Origin: Mactra quadrangularis
Lineage: Eukaryota > Mollusca > Bivalvia > Venerida > Mactridae
Reading direction: 5' to 3'
Assembly: GCA_025267735.1 (NCBI GenBank)
Contig: CM046301.1
Location: 70,397,110 to 70,461,109, forward strand
Length of the DNA stretch: 64,000 nucleotides
The position numbers and the translations under genes were made by a program. The notes under the pieces are model-generated. The model saw nothing but the letters and a program-made list of their open reading frames with translations, was not told the origin of the DNA and ran no database searches. Below are positions 46,793 to 58,038 of the stretch, one piece after another. Every line of letters begins with the position of its first letter. Within the stretch, counting starts at the first letter, position 1.

Positions 46793-47421
46793 GTAAGTAC
46801 ATAATTAACTTATCTCTATCTATAGGGTCCCTAAAGTAATATTGATTCTGTTGTACATGAACCTATTTCAGCTCACCTGAGCACAAAATAGTAAAACCTG
46901 GAGCTTCCATATTTGTGATGTGGCATCACTGTAAGGTCTTCTACAAGGTGTGTTCAAGTTATGCCCCTGGGGTTAAAAATGGCCCCATTCTAGGAGTCAC
47001 AGATTTGATTCTACAGAATACTAATTTTGAAAAAATGAATTTCTTTTCTACTTCAAGGTATCACATGAGTTTTGGCGATTAATTTCTGTATACTGTCCGA
47101 ACTGAATTGAGTGTCAATGTTTTAGTTTCCTAGTTACCTCCCTTGGGTCCTTCTATACATCAACTGAAAGGGAGATAACATACCCTGACTTTTTCTTACA
47201 AGATTTGCCATTCGTAACTACCTCGGCAATCTTCTACGCAGATAAGCCTCGGTTATCATAAGGTGAAAAGTAGATCTAACATGTATTCAGTAGTAAATGT
47301 GAATTTGATGGAATTTGGTTTCTATGGTAATATAGTCTGAACTACACAGAAATATGATGTGTGAGACATTGTACTAATGAAATGTTTTGATAAAGAGTGT
47401 AACAATGTATATTAAGTGTTG
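46793..47421 (+). other. Downstream of last recognised CCDC9-like exon; interspersed repeat
   Basis: A GCTCACCTGAGCACAAAATA repeat copy starts at 46,868 and runs to at least 47,060. No coding sequence is recognised. Confidence 0.45.
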
Positions 47422-47423
47422 TA

Positions 47424-48434
47424 CGAGGGGTGATTGATAAATTCGCGTAATTCCCTTCTAAAATATTTACCCTTTTGTCAAATCACATTAAAACTCAAAT
47501 AAGTGTAAAACAAGCCATTTGTGTTTTCACAATCATATTGGTGAACAGATTATCAATATGTAGAAAGAATAAATGGTATCCATAGCAACCACTGTTAGGT
47601 CACTTGAAGCACGCTATTTTTCACCTATTTTGAAAACATTAAACAAGGTATTACGCACTAAATTTTGGTATGAATTATGCGCCAACATTTATTACACTAG
47701 CGGGACGTCTGGACATCATTTCCTGAAAGTTTCATGAAAATGATATGAATGGTTATAGCATAGCAGAGATTTTTGAGTCATGGCTTCAAAATAACGAATG
47801 ACGTCAACAGATGATATTGAGTTGGGCACAGTTTTAAATTGTTGGGTTTTTGACTCAATTTGTCACCTGCAGATACGCTTAAACAAATTAAAACTGCTGA
47901 AACATTATCAATATGTGCAAAAACATTTGTCTACAAATGGCACCTGAGGTTGAGGGAAGGTAGAACATGGGTATTTGACGAATAAAGACCAGGTCAGCTG
48001 TCGCTGACAGTCACTGTTGGAAAGGCAGCATGAGTGGAAAAGCTTCTAGATAAGGATTGATGGCTTACAATGTGCTGTATTGCACAAGAGAATTATTTAT
48101 TCATTCTGCGAGGAATACTTCAAGGTTACATTTAATCAGTGGGTACATAGCCATAGAAAGTGTATGGAAATAGGTGGTGATTATGTGCAGAAAGTCAATA
48201 GGAAACTTGACTTTGACGTTTAAGTAACCCAATGATGACGTCGGCGTGTTTCAAGTATGGTATACTAGTGTAGTAAAATGTTTCATGAAAACTTTATTTT
48301 CTAATGTATCAAGAAAATATTTGGGCTTTATATCAGTCTTTGGTAAACGTACAGAATGGTGTATTTTGTTTTTTCCTATGTTATCCCGTGTAGCATCAAT
48401 GAATAAATTCCTCGAACTTTCCAATCACCCCTCG
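47424..48434 (+). mobile_element. Internally deleted mariner-type transposon
   Basis: The inverted ends CGAGGGGTGATTGATAAATTCG and CGAGGGGTGATTGGAAAGTTCG are flanked by TA on both sides (47,422-47,423; 48,435-48,436), as in Tc1/mariner insertions. Plus-strand translation gives two transposase pieces: around 47,870-48,120 an N-terminal DNA-binding part (TLKQIKTAETLSICAKTF, WHLRLREGRTWVFDE, then stops) and at 48,140-48,223 the C-terminal WVHSHRKCMEIGGDYVQK. The catalytic middle is absent and stop codons are present, so the 1,011-bp copy is dead (intact mariners are about 1.3 kb). Confidence 0.82.
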
Positions 48435-48436
48435 TA

Positions 48437-51400
48437 CATGAAAATGACAAGTGTTCGTGTTTCAATGTATTATTTTGATAATCCTTGGCCATTTGCTTAA
48501 TTTAAAACTTCTGAAAGTAGTTTAGTAGCTAATTAGTAGAATAACAGGCAAATTGCTAGATAATATTGACTTTACACGTCCATTTATAAACAATAATAGA
48601 ACTACTTGCTACCCAGTTAATCGCTGGACCCTATAACCTGGTTGTTATTTGTATTCCTTCTACGTCTGATTTCCAAGGTATATCTTCATAGATGATCGCC
48701 AAGGTTGTTCTAAATGTAGATTTGCATGGTTCCTGTGCTTACCACTTGGTGCATTGTGTGGAGGGTATGACTAAAACACGCAATGAAGAGTTTTGGGCTA
48801 AATGAAGCAGACATTGGTGAAATAGAGATTTAATTGTATAAATATGTAGGCCAATCATTCTGTAAGCTATACTTATGCCATGTTTTATATATATATTTTC
48901 AGCATGTTTTGACTGATGCTTCATTTGAAGGTTATTATATTTTCGACAACAACTTGTAGAGTGAACCACAAGAGATGTATGGTTGATGAAGTTGATGAAG
49001 TTTAGTGTATTAACATAATAGAAGACTTTTATATTATCATATCTCTTAGAGATAACTAGATGTCTTCTACACTATATTAATTAGATGCCATCATATACAG
49101 TAAAGTTCCACTACAAGGATCATCTGAATTATTGAAAACAGGCGATTTTTAATGATTTTGAAGTTGCAATTGGTAAATTTTGAAAGGGTCCCTATGACAA
49201 TTTCTCTATTAAACCATAAATTTTGCTGATCTTTGTAATGGAACTTGACTGTATCTTCATTGTGATATGATACAGTATATAGTACTTGTTTTATAACATT
49301 ATATAACTTGATATGGGATTTTATACTAGGCTCAAATATATCTCACTTTTATTATTAAATCTATACATCACACATTTATCTGTTTTATGAAACAGTTATT
49401 CTAAGAATAGTTCAAGCTATTGTATTATTTTGTTATCGACATAATTATAATTTTCTGTGTTGTAGGGCCGTTAAACCAAACAAACAAAAATATACTGTTG
49501 GCATCACACATTATAAATGTTAGAGTTGAGCTTTATCTATCATCTTAAATACTTCCAAAGTTATTTGGCCTATTGCTTTGATACTTTACATTTTTTATTA
49601 TTACCATTTTTCACTAGGGGAGGTAACTCTATCAAGTATTTTCTTTCCGAAATTATCTCCCATTGTTAACTTTAACATTAATGTTCAAGTTTAGCTAGCA
49701 CCTCAAATATTTTCACTATTTGTTCACAAATTGCTGTGATAATTTGCATGCTTACTTCATAGGTGAAAGTTTCAAACGTTGTTCGGAAATTTAGGAAATT
49801 TGGGATTCAATTAGGGGTCTTTTTTACCGAAAAACTCCTTAGATTTCTGAAATTCAGGATTTGAACTTTCACCTACTGTTAATCATCATCATAACAAATT
49901 TTCACTCATAAAGAAAATACTCTGTGAGTTAGTTTGTTAAAAATATCACCATTGTTAAATGTTGACCTATTTTTGAATTGCTGTGAATTTATACAAATTT
50001 TTCATGCTTTTTTTGTATGGTAAAGTAGAAAATTGCACTGACAAGCATAGGAGAAACAGAGCCTGTTGCTTTTTGATTCCTTGCTTGTTTTTTTATATTT
50101 CTGATTAAAACTATTGTATTTTTTATTAAATTAATCCATGTGCCAAAATTTGCCTGAATCTATAAAATAACATGTAGTTTGAACTGCCATTATTTTTAAA
50201 TAGCATTAAACAAATTGAACTTACAATGAAACATGATTTATTATACTTTATTGATTCTTAGTTGTCTATGCATTAGGTTAATTTGTTGAATTCTATTGAT
50301 ATGCAACTTTGTTTGTGTTTTACAATATTGCTATGGTGAAAGTATTCTGGAATGGTCTGGAATTTTAGGACTTTTCCTGTATTGGAGTTAAAATAATGGA
50401 ATTTCAGAAATTGGACACTTCTGACTTTCACCCACAATATTGTGAGGTAAAAGCACTGTTAATAATTATGTTAATGAATTTGAAATAAAATATTTGCAGG
50501 TTTAGCAGAAAACGGTCGTAACTCTTTTCTTATGTTGAGATACGATTGTTTTCCGCTAAACCTGCGTATTGTTAACTTTTCAATGTACAGTTGTAATCAA
50601 GAGTGACCATGAGTCTAGGAGACTATGTATATCAGTAATTTGTACTTATGTTACCATAGTCAGTGTATTTGTTGATATTGTGGACTGATAATTGACATCT
50701 TATTTCTAAACTATATGTCATCATCAGCTATCGTGTTTATTTACTTCTATTTTATGTCACTATAACATGAGTGAAAGTTTTTAACTTTGGTCCTCCTGTT
50801 TCACAATTTTTGGATCCAATGAAAGAGATCTTGACTTATACATGTATGAGAGTTTTCAGAACTGTTAGTTATTAACACTGATCCTGAAGTTCTGCAGTTT
50901 TTGGAAGGGTTCTCTGCATGTTTGAAAGTTTCAGAGTTGATATTGAAAGTCAGGTTTCTGGAATCTGAGAAAAGGGGTATTTTCTATTGTAAAATTGCTG
51001 AAATCATACAGTTCTGAATTTCAGGTTTTTAAATATATTGAACTTTCACTCAAACTTTTATAAAAGCTGCTAATATGATGAATTCAGAAAGTTCAGGAAT
51101 TTTCACTCATGTTATGATGTGCATGGAAGTTACTATTAGGCTATCTGATGATGACATTCTGTTTTGAGTCTTTGAAAATGTTTGTTTTATAAGTGTTTAT
51201 TTACATATCAGCACACTAACATAGTTATGATTGTTTGTCACTGGAATTGTCGTAGTACTTATACTGAAAATCAACTGATTTAGTGCATTTAAATTATTTA
51301 AACTAGGATTTAAAATTGTCATACAATAAGTGATCAATTATGTATGTTAAATTTGGTGCTTGGAGTTGATATTATACATGTTGATATTTCTGTTATGTAA

Positions 51401-52048
51401 AATTAAGGATGAGTGGCCAGTTTTCATGTTAGATTGGCTTTTATTTCACCGAGTGATTCCAGGTGATATTTCCTATAGTGGTTTAGCCATGAATAAAATT
51501 ATCATTTTCTGGCTTTGTGAGATAAAAGATAGAAACTGTCTTACTCTCAAATTAACAAATTTTACCATTTTTTTCATGCTTTTCTTGAATTTTAATGCTG
51601 TTATGGTACACTAAAAATACTGTAATTTTTTATGTCCACAAGAGTGAAATTATTTTCACATTTTCATTGCATATTTCATGGAATAACACAACATTGCAGT
51701 TTAAGGCATGAAAGAAATTACCACAAAGTTTGTTAGCAAGGTTGATATGTGTGTTGTGTTTTGTGATAATGATCTACTCAAGATGAGTGAAAGTAAACTT
51801 ACCTTTCCTTTTTCTTCCCAAACCCCCCTCTCTCTCCTGGCCCCCCTTTCCTCAGGCCCCACTCTCCCCTCTCTCTATCTCTCTGCAGCTCCCCTCTTTC
51901 TCTATGTATGTACTACCCTTAGTTTGTTTGTTCTATGGGTAGATAATTTAAATTTTAATCTTTTCAGTTAAAATGTAGGACTAATAATGTGTTGTTTTTT
52001 TATTATATTATGTAAGACTTATATTATATTGTATTTGTTTATTTATAG
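48437..52048. other. Non-coding stretch with several family B foldbacks
   Basis: Foldbacks with GGTGAAAGT / ACTTTCACC ends lie at 49,760-49,876 and 50,334-50,433, and a longer one with ATAACATGAGTGAAA ends at 50,761-51,117. A further repeat (TTTTATTTCACCGAGTGATT around 51,450) recurs near 55,080. A CT-rich stretch, TTTCTTCCCAAACCCCCCTC onward, occupies about 51,810-51,900. No exon is recognised. Confidence 0.5.
50761..51117. mobile_element. Foldback element, family B, about 355 bp
   Basis: TATAACATGAGTGAAAGTTT at the left and AATTTTCACTCATGTTATGA at the right are inverted copies of each other; the inside repeats phrases such as CTGATCCTGAAGTTCTG that also occur in the copies at 41.3 and 44.0 kb. 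Confidence 0.6.
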
Positions 52049-54280
52049 AGATCTGAACTATACTAAACACAACATAATGTAGGGCACTCTTGGCCTAACA
52101 CTCACTGTGTGCCTTTGTATAGTCAGTAATGTTTATTATTTACGCCTTTTGTGAATAAATTATGTGGATTTTTAACCAAACTTTCAACTTGCTAAAATCA
52201 TTCAGATGGCATTTGATTGAAATTTTGTATAGATTTTTATTCTGTAAATTTTTACGTAACAAACTGCCATGGGAGTTTAAATGAATTATTGTTAAGTTTT
52301 TAGGTACTAATTATGTACAAAGAAATCAAAAGGAGATACAAGGTCCTCTAGTATATTGTAATTAGAAAATTTGATTATTTGACGTAATTGTTTAAAAACC
52401 TGTATGCATGTATAGCTGTTGAACAGTCTAGTTTACTGTTGAAGGTTTTTTTTTCTATTTATTTTTTCAGCTTGTTGTGACATTATATGTATTTTTTTCT
52501 TTTGTTGCCATGGTTACATAATGAATTGTGGGATATATATTTAAGGTACAATAAGATACCATACAAGTAGCCTTTGTTGAATGGCAGTATATTACATTAT
52601 TTGTCTTCATTAACGTCCATTTTAACTCTAAATGTGTTGATAGGAGAATGGTAAAGCCTTGTTTCATTTGGTATATAGCCTGGTCAGTCTGCACATTTTA
52701 TGCTGCTTGGATTGGCTTTATAATTGCAGCTGCTTAAATTTGAGATTTGAATTTAGATCTCCCTCTAGTTGACTATTGGTTGCTTCCAAGTTTAATATAA
52801 GACCAGTCCATTACTTAAATTGAGGAGACTAATGGTTAAAACCATGGTAACTGGGTGTTAGAATGTCTTTATATAGATGATTCTTTATAATGTTTTATTT
52901 TATTATTTAATTTACTAACATTATTAATGTATATTATACCATTGTTACCTTTACTTTTATAATAGTGCTTTTGATATTGTGAATAACCTTAGATAGTGTT
53001 TTACTACCAAATATTTGTATACCTATCTGCTGTGATGGTCTAGCCTAGTGTCTGTTAGCTGTAGATCATTCTGTTAGGATCTAGGTACAAATCTTTTTGT
53101 TGTACACTTGATCTAGCCACATGTGAGCTGTGAGGATTTTGCTTCTAGCCCATTCAATGTGTATCACTGAGTTGCAGTGGTCTTGCATCCAGCTTGTATG
53201 TTCCATTTAGCAGTGAGTGTCTAGCCTCTATCTTGTTATGTGTGTACCTTCAACTGCATGGATCAAGCCTCAAGTCTATTGGTTGTGTACCCAGTATCAA
53301 GATACTAGCTTGTTAAATATGTACCATTTAGCTGCAAGGGTTTAGCCTCTAGCTCTACATGTACCATTATGCTGTGCTGATCAAGTCTGATTGTTGTACT
53401 ATGAGTACTGTACTGTTCTGTTACACTTGTAGTATACTGATAACTTACATTTCTAAGATTCTGTTTCACTTTACATTATAAACATACATAAATGTGGAAG
53501 AATAGTTTACATATATCATTTTTATTTTAGTTACATCATTAAACTTAGTTACTTCTGTTGGATAGTTTTATTTTTCTCTGAAGTCTTAAGATATTTTGTA
53601 TAATGTTTGAAATTCATTAAAATTCTTCAGAATTTGTAAACCAGTAGTTCACACTGTAAAATTTTACCAGTTAAGCATTTCTTACTAGAATTGTTCAGCT
53701 ACTTTGCTTTGTTTAAACAAGTTTTTCCAAGAATTTCTAAATTGTTAATACAAAAATTGTACATATATATTATAATTATGTAGAAATATTGTTTTTAATA
53801 CACGCTAGAAATATGTTTTAACGGAATGAACAAAGCATCTCCGGGTATTTGCTTATATGTCAGTTTACTTTGAGAAATATTGTATTTAAAACTGGAAAGA
53901 ATTTCTGTTTTTTCAAGTTTCCGCTTGAAGAAAGCAAAAACCTTTGGATCGAGAAAAAAATCATAATAGAATAAAAAAATTGCAAAACTTTAAAAAAAGC
54001 AAAAATAATGGAAATTACTAAAATTCATATCAAATGTGGTTTGGGTGCATATTATATTTCATTTTATGTAAATTTTGCCTCATATTTCACATTTTTGCAT
54101 AGAAATGTTTTTTACTCCATTATTTACCATTTTATGTTTATATTATTACAATGAATATCTTATTATATCTTTGTATGATGTTTCTTATTAAAGTGTAAAG
54201 ATGTAAGCTGTAGTGTGAACAGGATGATTCTTTGTATAACTAGGCAGATATATATGGAATTAAATTTTTATAACTGTAGT
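52049..54280 (+). other. Possible 3' untranslated region of the CCDC9-like gene
   Basis: From an acceptor-like TTTATAG at 52,048 to ATTAAA at 54,187-54,192 (a variant poly(A) signal) the sequence is AT-rich and free of the SINEs that are frequent on either side. That would suit a long 3'UTR on the plus strand, but no direct evidence of transcription can be read here. Confidence 0.3.
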
Positions 54281-54305
54281 CATGTTTTGTTGTTGTTTAC
54301 TTTCG

Positions 54306-54580
54306 TTTTGTTTAAAGCCATAGGAACACATTGGATAGGTCATATCATGGCAGTCAGACAACCTACTCACTGATCCTTGAAAGGCTCAATCTCTGAATCA
54401 GCTATTAAGCAGTTACTAGGCTAATGCTTCAGTCAGTGACTGACAACTGCCCTACATAATTTAGAATCAGTGGTTAGAAGGAGAATGGCTGTAGAAATTT
54501 GTTCATGATCAAACTCAACAAAAGTACAATGTATGTCCGGCCCTGGATTTAAACCCACTACACCTTGATCAGAACCAACT
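54306..54580 (-). mobile_element. tRNA-derived SINE, strongly diverged
   Basis: The minus strand keeps the family body order (AGTCAGTCACTGACTGAAGC region, TTCTCCTTCTAACCACTGAT) and tail remnant (TGTTCCTATGGCTTTAAACA). The tRNA head is barely recognisable. It is the oldest-looking copy in the window. Confidence 0.6.
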
Positions 54581-55580
54581 GAACTTGAATATGTTATATA
54601 TAAGTTAGGGTTTAATCAAATGAAGAAGTTTAAATGAGCTAGATGGGTTGTCTGTATTTAAATTTTATGGTTGTTGTGTCTTATTTGTGCGTTCTTTGAA
54701 GGTTTATTCATCAGTGTGATGTATTAATTTTATTATAAAATAAGAAGAACTCTTCATCAGTAGAAGACGTTGAAATTAGGACATCCATGAATTCAAACTA
54801 TCAACTTTCAAAAGCTTTCATAGTTATAAAATTTGGCGAACCATTTAGTAACATGTAAAAGTGACTGACCACTGTCCTTGATACTGAGGTATGCAGGATA
54901 ATAGCCATAGAAAATATTTTATGACCAATATCTACAGGTACATGTATGTTTAACAGCATTTGAATCAGATGCACTAGAGATTTGGTGGATCTGCAGTCCC
55001 ATTACTTCCAGGTAAGATTCCTGACTATGACAGGGCAGATATATCAAGGATATTTGTTTATTTCGGTGTTAGATTGATTTTTATTTCACGAGTGAGCTAA
55101 GGATGCAATATTTTTGTGAGTGGTGTAGCCATGAGAGAAAATATATCATTTGCTTACAAGTGAAATGAATAGATCTTATACTGAAATAAATAAAATTTTT
55201 GTTTATTATATGCTAAAAACTGTCTTTTTTAAAGTTTAAGTATGATATGTCATCAGAACAGCACATCCAAAAAGTGAAAAATAACAAATTAATTTTCATT
55301 GTTTCAAAACAGTGGAATATCGATTTTTATTTCACTGATAAATCCCAGTATTCCACTGGGAAGCATATAATAAACCTTACAGTGTTATTACATTTTTTTA
55401 CATCAATGTTGATATGCCTTCATATTGGGAGATGAGTTTGCTCGAAGGTTGTTCTAGTACCGTATTTGATTTTTTTCAACTTTCAAAGTATGAATTATTT
55501 CACCCAGACTGCTTCCATATAAACTAGGGTAGACTTTCAGTTTTGTACATTAACCACTGATCATTGAAGTCACTTTCAAG
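54581..55580. other. Non-coding stretch with repeat fragments
   Basis: A SINE-like body fragment lies around 54,860-54,975 (GTGACTGACCACTGTCC, TATTTTATGACCAATATCTA), and a copy of the 51.4-kb repeat around 55,066-55,210. The short plus-strand frame at 55,247-55,435 is unrecognised. Confidence 0.4.
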
Positions 55581-55888
55581 TTTGTATGTTTGTTGGGTTT
55601 AACACTGTAGCAACACATTATATAGGTCATATAACGGCTGTCAGTCAACCTACTCACTCCTGGAAAGGCTAAATCTCTGGATTTAGCTGTTAACCAACTA
55701 CTAAGCGCATACTTTCATCAGTGACTGATAACTGCCCTACATAATTTAAAATCATTGGTAGGAGGGAGAATAGCTGTAGAAATAATTTCATGACCAAGCT
55801 CCACGAAAGTATGCCCCGCCCAAGAATCGAAACCATGACCCCTCAATCAGTAGACTTGTGTGCTACCTACTGAGCTAGTGGGGCGGCT
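55581..55888 (-). mobile_element. Full-length tRNA-Lys-derived SINE with 9-bp target duplication
   Basis: The minus strand begins AGCCGCCCCACTAGCTCAGT and ends GTTGCTACAGTGTTAAACCC then AACAAAC. ACTTTCAAG flanks it at 55,572-55,580 and 55,889-55,897. The whole body is present, about the same length as the 15.9-kb copy. Confidence 0.88.
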
Positions 55889-55894
55889 ACTTTC

Positions 55895-56065
55895 AAGCTG
55901 GTGACCCTCACAATACCCATTTACATTTGGTTGGAGTGGAACAACTGTAGGTAAATTTCTTGCCCAAAGAAATAAGCAGTGAGGTTTCAACCTGTGGCCT
56001 CTAATTTCTTAAACCCATGTCCTACCACTGGACTCCTACATACAATAACCATCAAACTGTTGGGA
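55895..56065 (-). mobile_element. Second tRNA-derived SINE family, minus-strand copy
   Basis: On the minus strand it reads GTAGGAGTCCAGTGGTAGGA, then box-B-like GGTTGAAACC, then a body ending ATGGGTATTGTGAGGGTCAC. The same order, in plus orientation, occurs at 61,312-61,500, so the two define a family separate from the tRNA-Lys SINEs. Confidence 0.65.
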
Positions 56066-56104
56066 CCAGTCATGCCATAAAAGAGAAGAAACATATTTAG
56101 TATA

Positions 56105-57861
56105 GTTTTAATATTTCACATTTATTTATAATTGCACAATGTAAAAATAATATAAAAACGGAAAATAAAATATAAAATATATTTAAACGTAACTTTTATC
56201 ATTTATAAACATATACTGTTTATAATGTACATTTTATAATCAATGTTAATGAAATAATTTTCTTTCATGCTTCACAATAAAAATTGTAGTAATTCAATGA
56301 AAACTTAAAATAAAATATAAAATCTGTATTTTCATTAAATTGAAATAAAAACATAAATTCTGGAATTCATGCAATTTTCACCAAAATGTATGAACAAAGA
56401 TTTTGCTGAAAACCACGTAACATAAAATTAATCCTTATGTTTTGTTTGGCAAAGTTAAAAATCAAGACAGATTGAAGGTTGCCGTATTATACAAATTAAG
56501 CAAATTTTATTCTTAATGAATATACATAGTATATATAATACAAAGCAAAGCTTGAGTATAAAATCAATTACAAATTGTAATTATGGCACTTTTTATGCAT
56601 GGTGTGCCAATAAAATATCTAAAAAATATTTTGTTCAATTAAAAAAAAACCAGTTGGTTTTTGAAACAAAAGTAAAATATTACAGTGACTTTTGTAAGGG
56701 ACTAAACTTTCACAATTTTATACATACATGTACAAATATATCACAAAATTCTACAAATCTCTGTTTATATAAATCTATATGGAGTCCCTTAAGTGACATT
56801 AATTTATAACACATTTTCCATTTTTACATAGTAGTTCAATATTTAATTTGCTTTTACAAAAAAACCAACAATATTTCATAGAAACAAAATAATATCGAAA
56901 AATCAATTACAAAATTGATTTCACTTTAAGGGATCCTTACATCTTCACATCTTTCATCAGTAATTTATCAAGTTATATACACATAAAATGTTCACATTGT
57001 TGTTATAGGATTCAAGCAGATGTCAATGTTAACAACAGTTTAACTTCAAAAATGAACTTTTAGACCAGATAACTATTGCTAGATTACTTGGAAAATGTTT
57101 TAATCTCAGGTTAATACCAGGTCTTTTACAAAAAATGATCACAATTATATATAAGTCAGTGATGCTTTTCACAAAATATCTTACAATAAAAATCATCATA
57201 ATTCAAAAGCAAAAACTATTAATGAATTGTTCATTTTTTGGCTTATCAATTGCAAATATCATTGACTTTTGTAGAATATTATATACCTTTTGAATATCAT
57301 ATCATAGTTATAATCCATCAATCAGGCTTTGAACTGCTAATTATATAAATTGACTTACAATAACTTTTTTCATAATAATTTTTGTGAAAAGGTGCACTGT
57401 ATGACTTCTAGGTAGACTTCTATTACCCTCAGAATAACATACCAGTATCATAGGTAAATATTTTATTCTCCTTCCCTTACATAAAGTCTTTGTAAGTCTT
57501 TTTAGTGAAAGGTCAGAAACGTTTGTTGTATGTTCTACACAAGGTGTGATCACTGATTTTATGGGGGTCATTTCTTTGATCCCTCATAATATGGGCACAT
57601 TTTGGGAATCCCTGATTCATGGGCACATTTTGGGAATCCCTGATTCATGGGCACATTTTGGGAATCCCTGATTCATGGGCACATTTTGGGAATCCCTGAT
57701 TTATCGGTACCATTTTCAGAATCTCTGATAATAAGGGCACATTTTGGTACAATATAGACACACTCTATAACAAGGTAGACATAATAACTTCTGGTACATT
57801 AGTTAAACTACCTTTCCATGGTCCATCATACTACTCAAGTAAGCACTTGTAGAATAAAGGG
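56105..57861 (-). other. Probable 3'UTR of the minus-strand membrane protein gene
   Basis: Downstream of the stop codon at 57,862 the minus strand is T-rich and lacks SINEs until AATAAA (minus strand; TTTATT at 56,121-56,126), a consensus poly(A) signal that would end the mRNA near 56,105. The 28-bp tandem repeat at 57,593 lies within it. Confidence 0.4.
57593..57704. repeat. 28-bp tandem repeat, four units
   Basis: GGGCACATTTTGGGAATCCC plus TGATTCAT is repeated at 57,593, 57,621, 57,649 and 57,677, then decays. It starts about 160 bp upstream (plus-strand sense) of the minus gene's stop codon, in its presumed 3'UTR. Confidence 0.92.
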
Positions 57862-58038
57862 CTAACTTTGTCTAGGACAGGTAAATATATGTACAGTACA
57901 TTCTCTCCTACTTATTCCTGATATAACACCGGAACATTTACATCTATATTGTATTCTCTGTGATGATATCGGATGTACTTCTAAATATTCTTTTGTTCCA
58001 CCAGTTACTGTACAAGATGCAAATAAGGCTACATTATT
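57862..58038 (-). CDS. Membrane protein exon 7: end of Cys-rich domain and stop
   Basis: On the minus strand the acceptor TATCTTTCAG precedes 58,038. It is 177 nt including the TAG stop at 57,864-57,862, entered in phase 0. It encodes NNVALFASCTVTGGTKEYLE through YRCKCSGVISGISRRECTVH to IFTCPRQS, contributing five of the six domain cysteines. Confidence 0.88.
   Translation of the reverse strand, partial: NNVALFASCTVTGGTKEYLEVHPISSQRIQYRCKCSGVISGISRRECTVHIFTCPRQS

Noticed and set aside
51360..51614. 84-codon hydrophobic plus-strand frame
   Set aside because: It overlaps a dispersed repeat also present near 55.1 kb, where the frame is broken.
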